Shown here: positions 1 to 5,338 of the stretch, piece by piece
Layout: every line of letters starts with the position of its first letter
Position numbering within the stretch: position 1 is the first letter of the stretch
Assembly: GCA_945836355.1 (NCBI GenBank)
Contig: CAMALD010000119.1
Span: 1-5,338, forward strand
DNA from: an uncultured Lachnospiraceae bacterium
GTDB lineage: Bacteria; Bacillota; Clostridia; Lachnospirales; Lachnospiraceae
Reading direction: 5' to 3'
DNA length: 5,338 bases
Program-made: the position numbers and the translations under genes
The notes under the pieces: model-generated
What the model was told of the DNA's origin: nothing
Database searches by the model: none
The model's input: only the letters and a program-made list of their open reading frames with translations

Positions 1-61
1 TTGTCAGAAAATGTGTCAAAACATCCTGAAAAATCAGGAACAAGTGAGAGCAAGCTGACAA
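1..61. repeat. Nested inverted repeats at left edge
   Basis: TTGTCAG at 1-7 is matched by its reverse complement CTGACAA at 55-61. Inside this pair sits a tight hairpin, TCCTGA (24-29) and TCAGGA (34-39), around an AAAA loop. The outer arm starts at the first base of the window, so it may extend further left. There is no T-run after either arm, so it is not a standard terminator. It could be part of a leader RNA, an operator or the end of a mobile element; nothing in the window decides which. The repeats are read directly; function is unknown. Confidence 0.4.
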
Positions 62-164
62 TGAACAAACCTCTAGCACACAGCAGTGGGAGACACGGAT
101 ACAAAATGCGAAAACTCAAGCTTTTCAAACGTTAGTTTTTCCCTGATGGAATAAACAAGGATTT

Positions 165-193
165 TTCACAATTTCAACATCCTTTTTTAATAC
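165..193 (+). promoter_or_regulatory. Possible sigma-A promoter of the lipoprotein gene
   Basis: The best-spaced candidate in the AT-rich stretch upstream of the lipoprotein gene is TTCACA (165-170, five of six matches to the -35 consensus), 17 bases, then TAATAC (188-193, a weak -10). Transcription would start near 200, leaving a leader of about 84 bases. A rival pair is TTGTAT (196-201) with CATAAA (218-223) at 16-base spacing. The rest of 1-283 holds no convincing gene, only the inverted repeats noted separately. The candidate is based on pattern only. Confidence 0.3.
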
Positions 194-231
194 TTTTGTA
201 TTAAAATGCTTTCATAACATAAAGCAATTCT

Positions 232-259
232 CCCTGCCGCCGCAAACAGCACAGCAGGG
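232..259 (+). promoter_or_regulatory. Small GC-rich hairpin in the 5' leader
   Basis: CCCTGC (232-237) and GCAGGG (254-259) are perfectly complementary around a 16-base loop. They lie just before the ribosome binding region of the lipoprotein gene (GGAG at 274-277, six bases before the ATG). The stem is short, and no known riboswitch class is recognised. It could protect the mRNA or tune translation, or be a chance match. Confidence 0.25.
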
Positions 260-283
260 TTAACAGAAAGGACGGAGTATCCC

Positions 284-2440
284 ATGAGAAAAAAAGCATT
301 CGTTTCACTGATTTGCACCGCAATGATATTAAGCGGCTGCGGAGCAGATTCTAACACCACAGATTTTCCGGCACCAAGCACTCCGGTCACTGCACAGACC
401 GATGACACAGGGGCTGCAGATTCCCCGTCAGCCACACCCTCCGCAGACAGCACTGCCAGAGACGACGCCAAAGCAGACGAACCGGGCAATAACTCCTCCG
501 GCGGGAATGCCGCAGCACAGGGAAACACCGACACCGCCGCTTTCTCCGCAGCGGATATCGCTGCCATTACCGCCTCATCCGTGATTGACCGCACGAATAT
601 GTTTACAAACCGAGATTCCCGCACCGAATACGATGAAGCTGAGGTGATTCGTATCTCCTTAAGCGATAGCGGCATTGTAACCGATTCCGCGAATGTTACT
701 GTGGAAGGCTCCACAGTAACAATTACCGGTGAGGGCTCCTATCTGATTACCGGCAGCCTGTCCGACGGCATGCTCTTCGTGGATACCGACAAAGCAAACA
801 AAGTACAGCTCATCCTTGCAGGGGTAAGCATCTCCAATGACGATTCCGCTGCCATATATGTGCGCCAGGCTGACAAGGTATTTATCACACTTGCAGAAGG
901 TACCGAAAACACCTTAAAGAACGGTGGCACCTATACCGCAATTGACGAAAATAACATTGACTCCGTTATCTTCTCGAAAAAAGACCTTACGATAAACGGA
1001 AACGGCACGATGAATATTCAGGCAGATGCAGGACACGGAATCGTTTCCAAAAAGGATCTTGCGATAACCGGAGGCACCTGTTATATCACTGCAGCTTCCC
1101 ACGGTATCTGCGGTAAAAACAGTGTCCGCATTTTAGACGGGTCCTTTGACATTACTTCCGGTAAGGATGGCATTCACGCAGAAGACGCCGATGATGCCGC
1201 CGCAGGCTTCGTATACATTGCAGGCGGCACCTTCCGCATTCAGTCCGAGGGAGACGGCATCAGTGCAGCGGTTGAGCTTTTAATCGATGCCGGTGATATT
1301 TCCATCATCTCCGGCGGCGGAAGCGTTAACGCACCTGTCCATATAGATGAATTTGGCGGTTTTGGAGGCGGTCCGGGCGGCTTCGGCGGTTTCGGCGGCG
1401 GTCCGGGAGGCTTTGCAGGAAATAATCCGGAGAACGCCGGTAACGCAAATGACTCCTCTACTCAAACAGAGTCTGCTTCCGAAACCTCCGAAAGCCAGAA
1501 AGGAATCAAAGCCTCCGGCAATATCACCATTGCAGGCGGCACCATAGCGATAGACGCAGCAGATGATACCTTGCACGGCGCATCTGACCTGCTTCTTCTT
1601 GACGGCAGCTTAACACTCGCAAGCGGCGATGACGGTATTCATGCCGACTCCGGTGTCATCATAAATAGCGGCTCTATCGATATCACCACCAGCTACGAAG
1701 GACTTGAAGCGCAGAATATCTATATTCTTGGCGGCGATATTGCCATTGTATCTTCCGATGATGGTCTGAATGCAGCCGGCGGAAATGATGGTAGCGGCAT
1801 GGGCGGTTTCCGGGGCAAAGACCAGTTTGCTTCCCAGGAAAATGTTGCAATTCTCATTTCAGGCGGCAAGCTATATGTGAATGCCGGGGGCGACGGTATC
1901 GACTCTAATGGCTCCCTTACCATATCCGGCGGGGAAATTGTCGTGGATGGGCCTACGAACAGCGGTAACGGCGCACTGGACTATAACGGTACTGCAACCA
2001 TTACCGGCGGAACAGTGATTGCCATCGGAGCATCCGGCATGGCAGAAAACTTTGGCTCCACTTCCACACAGGGCTGTATTCTATACAACACCTCCTCATA
2101 CACAGCCGGTACTCAGATTGAACTCTTAGATTCGGACAGGAATGTGCTTTGCTCCCACACCGCGGCAAAATCATTTAATTCCTTGGTAGTCAGCAGCCCT
2201 TCCATCGTACAGGGAGAAACCTACACCCTGAACATCGGTATCAACTCTGCTGAAATCACGATGACCAGTCTTACCTACGGCTCCGGGTCCGGCATGGGTG
2301 GCTTTGGCGGCTTCGGTGGTGACCGCGGTAATAAGGGCGATAAGGGAAACAAAGGCAAGCAGACTCCTCCGGATGTTTCCAGCTTTCCTGAATTCCCGGG
2401 GGACACCAATGTACCTTCCGGCGAGAAGCAGGATCTTTAA
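284..2440 (+). CDS. Surface lipoprotein with Cthe_2159-type parallel beta-helix (carbohydrate-binding domain)
   Basis: This gene encodes 718 residues, probably anchored on the outer face of the membrane. The start has GGAG six bases upstream and is followed by a lipoprotein signal: basic MRKK, a hydrophobic stretch, then lipobox LSGC with Cys19 as the lipid-modified residue. Residues 20-90 form a disordered Ala/Asp/Thr/Ser/Pro linker that would hold the domain away from the membrane. Residues about 115-580 are rich in short beta strands and carry repeated GGT and [DH]G[IL] turns (at 253, 275, 297, 326, 408, 452, 474, 495 and 539), as in right-handed parallel beta-helices. The pattern resembles the Cthe_2159/DUF4353 family, whose Clostridium thermocellum founder binds cellulose and pectin-type polysaccharides and uses calcium; ligand and metal here are inferred. 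Gly/Phe-rich insertions lie at 358-377, 503-509 and 668-679, followed by a basic GNKGDKGNKGK tail and a Pro/Glu-rich end. No catalytic motif is visible, so binding or adhesion is likelier than a lyase. It appears to be a single-gene unit ended by the hairpin at 2488-2530. Confidence 0.87.
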   Translation: MRKKAFVSLICTAMILSGCGADSNTTDFPAPSTPVTAQTDDTGAADSPSATPSADSTARDDAKADEPGNNSSGGNAAAQGNTDTAAFSAADIAAITASSVIDRTNMFTNRDSRTEYDEAEVIRISLSDSGIVTDSANVTVEGSTVTITGEGSYLITGSLSDGMLFVDTDKANKVQLILAGVSISNDDSAAIYVRQADKVFITLAEGTENTLKNGGTYTAIDENNIDSVIFSKKDLTINGNGTMNIQADAGHGIVSKKDLAITGGTCYITAASHGICGKNSVRILDGSFDITSGKDGIHAEDADDAAAGFVYIAGGTFRIQSEGDGISAAVELLIDAGDISIISGGGSVNAPVHIDEFGGFGGGPGGFGGFGGGPGGFAGNNPENAGNANDSSTQTESASETSESQKGIKASGNITIAGGTIAIDAADDTLHGASDLLLLDGSLTLASGDDGIHADSGVIINSGSIDITTSYEGLEAQNIYILGGDIAIVSSDDGLNAAGGNDGSGMGGFRGKDQFASQENVAILISGGKLYVNAGGDGIDSNGSLTISGGEIVVDGPTNSGNGALDYNGTATITGGTVIAIGASGMAENFGSTSTQGCILYNTSSYTAGTQIELLDSDRNVLCSHTAAKSFNSLVVSSPSIVQGETYTLNIGINSAEITMTSLTYGSGSGMGGFGGFGGDRGNKGDKGNKGKQTPPDVSSFPEFPGDTNVPSGEKQDL
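1355..1414 (+). repeat. Tandem 30-bp repeat encoding GGFGGGPGGF twice
   Basis: Two adjacent 30-base units inside the lipoprotein gene encode the identical decapeptide GGFGGGPGGF (residues 358-367 and 368-377). The units differ at several third codon positions (for example ttt/ttc and gga/ggc), so the protein repeat is kept while the DNA has drifted. It forms a flexible or sticky loop pushed out of the beta-helix between two rungs. Such units can change copy number by slippage, though the divergence argues that this copy is not newly duplicated. Confidence 0.75.
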
Positions 2441-2487
2441 CTTTTTTCAGAAATGTGCAGCTTCATTATTTTCCGCTGCACTCACAA

Positions 2488-2530
2488 AAAAGGCTCAACA
2501 CCTAACTTTTTGCAAGGTGTTGAGCCTTTT
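2488..2530. terminator. Bidirectional rho-independent terminator
   Basis: A perfect 16-bp inverted repeat (arms 2488-2503 and 2515-2530) encloses an 11-base loop. The stem core is GGCTCAACACCT, flanked by A-runs on the left and a TTTT run on the right, so either strand's RNA ends the stem with U residues. It lies 47 bases after the lipoprotein stop codon on the plus strand and 17 bases after the tRNA-Ser gene on the minus strand. It therefore serves two convergent units. Confidence 0.9.
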
Positions 2531-2547
2531 CCAAATAAATTCAATAG

Positions 2548-2633
2548 CGGAGATGAAGGGATTTGAACCCTTGCGCCGTTTCCGACCTACCGCATTTCGA
2601 GTGCGGACCCTTCAGCCTCTTGGGTACATCTCC
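2548..2633 (-). tRNA. tRNA-Ser (anticodon CGA, reads UCG)
   Basis: This 86-base gene folds as a class II tRNA. The acceptor stem is GGAGATG paired with CATCTCC, with discriminator G (complement of base 2548), the usual serine identity base. The anticodon stem CCGCA/TGCGG encloses loop CTCGAAA, placing anticodon CGA at 2597-2599. The T arm carries GGTTCAAATCC, and a long variable arm is present, as expected for serine. The 3' CCA is not encoded; the next bases read CTA, so CCA would be added after transcription. The gene has its own promoter upstream and the shared terminator 17 bases downstream. Confidence 0.95.
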
Positions 2634-2663
2634 ATTGTTTTCCTGCAGAAAAACTGCTTTAAT

Positions 2664-2692
2664 AAGATACCACATTTTCTGCTGTTTTGCAA
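2664..2692 (-). promoter_or_regulatory. Promoter of tRNA-Ser with extended -10
   Basis: Reading on the minus strand, TTGCAA (2687-2692) is followed by exactly 17 bases and TATCTT (2664-2669). TGG directly before the -10 gives the extended TGn element. The expected start near 2657 leaves a leader of about 24 bases before the mature tRNA 5' end at 2633, to be removed by RNase P. The spacing, the extended element and the position before a stable RNA gene make this the most convincing promoter in the window. Confidence 0.65.
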
Positions 2693-2797
2693 GCCCTAAA
2701 TTCTTGAGTTTCCATTTTTTTAACTGCTTTTTTACCACCGGCCTTTGCTGCAAGCCGGAAAATGCTGTGCCGGCCTGCTTTCAGTCGTTTTCAGTAT

Positions 2798-3772
2798 TTA
2801 CATTGCAAACCGCACAATCATCAACTCTACTGCAAGCTGCTCCTGAAGCTGACCCGTCTTGACCTGCTCCTCGGTCTCGACTCCGTACCGTACTGCCTCA
2901 TGCAGTCTGTCGACATCAAACGCACGCGCCTGGGCTGCATATTTCCCGACTGCAAACGGGGGTACACCTACAGTCTTAGCAATCGCCGAAGAAGGCATCC
3001 CTTCCCCGCCAAGCTGCTTCACCTGCAGCAATATATTGAACTGGCGCAACATTAAAAACAGAATAGACATCGGCTTCTCCCTCAGCACCAGCAAATCATG
3101 ATACAGAGCCAGCGCTTTTTTCGGATTGCGCGAAGCCACCTCATCAATCATCTGAAAAATCTTTCCGCTAATCTGCTCGGTACACACCGCATCGATATCC
3201 TCCACGGTAATCACATCACGCCCCCAGGTATACCCTATTAATTTCTCCACCTCGGTCCGGATATTTTCCATGTCGGAGCCGACCTTTTCCAAAAAATAGG
3301 TCATGGTCGCATCGGTAATCTTCTTTTCATCCGTCTTCAGGAGCGTTGCCGTCCACATTCTGAGATCCCGCTCCTCGAGGCCATTCATCTCACAGACATA
3401 GCCCTTTTCCTTCACTGCCTTATATAGGCGGTTGCGCTTGTCCACTTCCTCCTCCACAAACACCAGAACCGTAGAATCCGGAAACCCGTCCAGCTCATCC
3501 GCCAAGCCGCTCTGACTCTTAAACCAGCCGCTGTTTTCCACCAGTATCAGCCTGCGCTCTGCAAAAAACGGCAGGGTCTGCGCAATGTTCACCAGCTCGA
3601 CCTCATCAATCCCCCTGCCCTCAAAGCGCGAAAAATTCATCTCATCGGCTCCGTCCAGCACGCCCTCCTTCAGCTTATCCCGGTACAGATTTTTCAGAAA
3701 CGGCTCCGTTCCGTACAGCAAATAAACTTTTTTGTACGAGCCTTCTTTGATATCAGCTTTGATTGTTTTCAT
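2798..3772 (-). CDS. holA: DNA polymerase III subunit delta
   Basis: The protein is 324 residues, a normal length for bacterial delta. Delta is the clamp-loader subunit that opens the beta sliding clamp during replication. Family marks are visible: the N-terminal YLLYGTEPFLKN (17-28), the FFAERRLILVEN segment (69-80) in the AAA-like fold, the middle helical region ending LRTEVEKLIGY-like at about 171-181, and ISGKIFQMIDEVASRNPKKAL (201-221) opening the C-terminal collar domain. The ATG at 3772 overlaps the psd TGA as ATGA. No strong ribosome binding site is present (only GGAAAGG further upstream), so translation probably depends on ribosomes finishing psd. About 160 bases without a canonical terminator lie between its stop and the tRNA. 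A minus-strand inverted repeat CCGGC/GCCGG at 2738-2758 is followed by A-rich, not U-rich, sequence. Confidence 0.95.
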   Translation of the reverse strand: MKTIKADIKEGSYKKVYLLYGTEPFLKNLYRDKLKEGVLDGADEMNFSRFEGRGIDEVELVNIAQTLPFFAERRLILVENSGWFKSQSGLADELDGFPDSTVLVFVEEEVDKRNRLYKAVKEKGYVCEMNGLEERDLRMWTATLLKTDEKKITDATMTYFLEKVGSDMENIRTEVEKLIGYTWGRDVITVEDIDAVCTEQISGKIFQMIDEVASRNPKKALALYHDLLVLREKPMSILFLMLRQFNILLQVKQLGGEGMPSSAIAKTVGVPPFAVGKYAAQARAFDVDRLHEAVRYGVETEEQVKTGQLQEQLAVELMIVRFAM

Positions 3773-3779
3773 GAAAACA
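3764..3779. repeat. 16-bp perfect palindrome over the psd stop / holA start
   Basis: TGTTTTCATGAAAACA is its own reverse complement. Its centre, CATG, coincides with the ATGA overlap where psd ends and holA begins. In the mRNA it could form only a hairpin lacking a loop of adequate size unless the central bases open, or act as a double-stranded protein-binding site. The last psd codons (TTT TCA) and first holA codons (AAA ACA) produce it, so coding constraint may explain it. The palindrome is certain; a role is not. Confidence 0.45.
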
Positions 3780-4638
3780 TTGCCTTTCCGATTTTCTCGC
3801 CCATATGAATCTTCGTCTCAATTCCCTGTGCCGAATTTTTCAAAATATCATCATCGATTGCAAGCTGGTCTCTCTGGAACAGCAATACAACCGTAGAACC
3901 CCCGTAATCAAAGCATCCCTTCTCCTGTCCGCGCCTTACCACCGCCACCTGATGATTGTTTCTGATTCTTCCGACCAGCATGGCACCAACCTCCATCTGT
4001 ACCACGCGGCCGAAGTTTGCCGTATCCATCACACAGTATTCCCGGGAATTCTCCTTGTAAATTTTAATATGCTCGAGTACCGCAGGGTTGACCGTATGCA
4101 GCACGCCCGGAATAAAATGATTTCTTCCTTTTACCGCATTGTCAATGTAGCAGTACCGGTGATAATTGTCCACAGATAAACGGCATACCACACAGTACCC
4201 TCCTGTAAATGCAGCCGCAAGCCGGTCATTCTGCAAAAGAGAACCCACCGTATACACGGAATGCTTGATTTTTATTCTGGTGTGAAGATCGATCGGATAT
4301 ACGGTAACCAGGCTGTCACAGGGAGCAATCAGATGGGTTTGTTCCTGGTCGATCGGTCTTTTTTCCGGCTTAATTCTGCGCGTAAAAAATTCGTTGAACG
4401 AGCGGTATTTTTTCCTTTCGTAATCCGAGAGACGAATTCCGTTTTTTCTGACAAAAGAAGATATCATAAAGGTTGACATCCATGAATCCATGAATTTTCC
4501 TACTATTCCGGAAACCACCGGTGCCGCAAGCAGTTTCATCACAGCACGTCCCGGTACGGTAGCGTAAAGCGCATACAAGTATTTATCCTGACCGGTAACG
4601 TTTGCAATCCTGTTTCCCTCCCGATCCATATAGTCCAT
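3769..4638 (-). CDS. psd: Phosphatidylserine decarboxylase proenzyme
   Basis: Psd converts phosphatidylserine to phosphatidylethanolamine at the membrane, using a pyruvoyl group formed by self-cleavage. I choose the ATG at 4638 (289 residues): AAGGAGG lies eight bases upstream (4647-4653), whereas an in-frame ATG at 4668 adding ten residues has no ribosome binding site. Family marks are SFNEFFTRRIKP (80-91), APCDSLV (105-111) with the conserved Asp108, VDNYHRYCYID (156-166) with His160, and GGST (246-249). The chain should split between Gly247 and Ser248, giving a large beta chain and an alpha chain of about 42 residues starting with the pyruvoyl residue. GGST in place of the E. coli LGST is common in clostridial forms. 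pssA, the preceding enzyme, lies directly upstream; holA overlaps the stop by four bases. Confidence 0.95.
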   Translation of the reverse strand: MDYMDREGNRIANVTGQDKYLYALYATVPGRAVMKLLAAPVVSGIVGKFMDSWMSTFMISSFVRKNGIRLSDYERKKYRSFNEFFTRRIKPEKRPIDQEQTHLIAPCDSLVTVYPIDLHTRIKIKHSVYTVGSLLQNDRLAAAFTGGYCVVCRLSVDNYHRYCYIDNAVKGRNHFIPGVLHTVNPAVLEHIKIYKENSREYCVMDTANFGRVVQMEVGAMLVGRIRNNHQVAVVRRGQEKGCFDYGGSTVVLLFQRDQLAIDDDILKNSAQGIETKIHMGEKIGKAMFS

Positions 4639-4646
4639 AACCTTCC

Positions 4647-4653
4647 CCTCCTT
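4647..4653 (-). promoter_or_regulatory. Ribosome binding site of psd
   Basis: AAGGAGG on the minus strand, eight bases before the ATG at 4638, fixes the psd start and rules against the longer in-frame start at 4668. Its AGGAGG core is repeated in the upstream hairpin arm (4708-4713), so both can compete for the same CCTCCT stretch. Confidence 0.8.
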
Positions 4654-4687
4654 ACTGTTCCTCTGCAAAACATCGTTTTATACCGAT

Positions 4688-4713
4688 AGGAGGCGGTTTT
4701 TACACCGCCTCCT
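4688..4713 (-). promoter_or_regulatory. Strong hairpin between pssA and psd
   Basis: A perfect 10-bp GC-rich inverted repeat, AGGAGGCGGT/ACCGCCTCCT, surrounds a six-base loop, beginning a few bases after the pssA stop. In the minus-strand mRNA it is followed by AUCGGUAUAAAACG, with no U-run, so it is not a standard terminator for pssA. The plus-strand side is followed by GTTTTGTTT, which looks more like a terminator for antisense RNA. Likely roles are protection of the pssA 3' end, partial attenuation, or control of psd translation. Confidence 0.55.
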
Positions 4714-4720
4714 GTTTTGT

Positions 4721-5338
4721 TTACTCACAAAAAATCAATACTCCTGCCAGCACCGCCAACCCGGCAACTGTCATAATAACCACTCCGAAATTTCCAGGCT
4801 TTTTCACCTTGATGTTGAGTACAAACAACAAGGAAATAATCAGCATAGAAATACAGTAGGTCTGCGGCAGCGGCAGCCACTTAAAATATACACTGACGAT
4901 GTAGACCATCGGCAGAATCAGCGCCACCGATGTAACCGGAAGGCCTTGATAGTACTTGCGGTGCTCCGTGGTCTGCTCCTGACGCTCCTCCTCCATCACA
5001 TTAAAATATGCAAGGCGGATTACTGCGCCAAGTACAAAGAACACAGCGGATACCGTCCCCAGAATACGCAGTCCCTTGCTTTCCACCGCAAGCGAATATC
5101 CGATGGTAGCCGGAAACATTCCAAAGCAGATCAAATCACATAAGGAATCAATCTGAATCCCAAACACCTTCTCGTGCTTTGTACGGTTCTTCTTCGTCCG
5201 GGCAATCTTACCGTCAAACATATCACAGGTTCCCGAGATAATCAAACACAAAAGCGCCATGCGATAATGACCTCCGAACACCTGTGTCATACCAAACACC
5301 GACGACGCCAGACCAATATAGGTCAGTATTACTGTATA
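4721..5338 (-). CDS. pssA: CDP-diacylglycerol--serine O-phosphatidyltransferase (5' end beyond window)
   Basis: This membrane enzyme joins serine to CDP-diacylglycerol, releasing CMP, to make phosphatidylserine for psd. The frame stays open to the window's right edge (205 visible residues). An internal GTG at 5299 is not taken as the start, because residues upstream (TVILTYIGLASSVFG) match the LT-x-x-N/G-LxxG-type N-terminus of the family; only a few residues are probably missing. The CDP-alcohol phosphotransferase motif is complete: D39, D42-G43, A46-R47, G60, D64 and D68. The gap between AR and G is 12 residues instead of the more usual 8. RLAYFNV and YYQGLPVT later in the chain are PssA-type marks, favouring this over PgsA. 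About five or six hydrophobic segments follow, ending LAGVLIFCE. The stop is 82 bases before psd, consistent with one operon. Confidence 0.9.
   Translation of the reverse strand, partial: YTVILTYIGLASSVFGMTQVFGGHYRMALLCLIISGTCDMFDGKIARTKKNRTKHEKVFGIQIDSLCDLICFGMFPATIGYSLAVESKGLRILGTVSAVFFVLGAVIRLAYFNVMEEERQEQTTEHRKYYQGLPVTSVALILPMVYIVSVYFKWLPLPQTYCISMLIISLLFVLNIKVKKPGNFGVVIMTVAGLAVLAGVLIFCE

Noticed and set aside
187..714. Minus-strand open frame of 175 codons opposite the lipoprotein N-terminus
   Set aside because: It lies antisense to the signal peptide and linker of a well-supported gene, has no ribosome binding site or recognisable domain, and reflects the GC-biased third positions of the real gene.
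1355..1414. Short tandem repeat as a CRISPR-like array
   Set aside because: The units are adjacent without spacers and keep the reading frame of a Gly-rich protein segment.
1280..1576. Open frames on both strands over the Gly-rich block
   Set aside because: They arise from the repetitive GGN codons of the real frame read in other phases; their products are Ala/Thr-rich low complexity with no start signals.
2298..2862. Plus-strand open frames running over the terminator, the tRNA and the intergenic stretch
   Set aside because: They cross a strong terminator and a tRNA gene, so they cannot be ordinary coding regions.
3805..4476. Plus-strand open frames opposite psd
   Set aside because: They are antisense to conserved Psd motifs and have no ribosome binding site or family resemblance.
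4639..4668. Ten-residue longer start of psd at the ATG ending at 4668
   Set aside because: It has no ribosome binding site, and it would place AAGGAGG inside the coding region; the ATG at 4638 has ideal spacing.
4664..4682. TATAAA on the minus strand as a psd promoter -10
   Set aside because: No acceptable -35 is found about 17 bases upstream; the region is occupied by the hairpin arms. The small AAAAC/GTTTT repeat here is weak as well.

Overview
The window reads as a piece of chromosome from a low-to-mid GC Firmicute, most likely a Lachnospiraceae-type Clostridium relative. This rests on the style of the DnaX-complex delta subunit, on the clostridial-type phosphatidylserine decarboxylase with a GGST maturation site, on a lipoprotein of the Cthe_2159 beta-helix family, and on strong AGGAGG ribosome binding sites. 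The placement is inferred from family resemblance, not from a search.

The left half carries one plus-strand gene (284-2440). It encodes a 718-residue surface lipoprotein with a lipobox Cys at residue 19, a disordered acidic linker, and a long parallel beta-helix whose rungs repeat at almost exactly 22 residues. Glycine/phenylalanine-rich insertions interrupt the helix. It is preceded by a 283-base AT-rich region with inverted repeats and a possible promoter but no gene. It ends at a perfect 16-bp hairpin (2488-2530) placed to stop transcription from both sides.

The right half is entirely minus strand. Reading from the right edge leftward it holds pssA (cut by the window end), psd, holA, then a tRNA-Ser(CGA) with its own extended -10 promoter. 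pssA and psd catalyse consecutive steps: CDP-diacylglycerol plus serine gives phosphatidylserine, which is decarboxylated to phosphatidylethanolamine. psd and holA overlap by four bases (ATGA), so a replication clamp-loader subunit is apparently translationally coupled to a phospholipid enzyme. A strong hairpin lacking a U-run lies between pssA and psd. No convincing terminator separates holA from the tRNA, so the operon may read through to the shared bidirectional terminator.

Most of the content is housekeeping. I see no CRISPR array, insertion sequence, phage gene or defence system. The points worth a second look are the architecture of the lipoprotein, the alternative RNA pairing around the psd ribosome binding site, the 16-bp palindrome centred on the psd/holA start-stop overlap, and the nested inverted repeats at the left edge.
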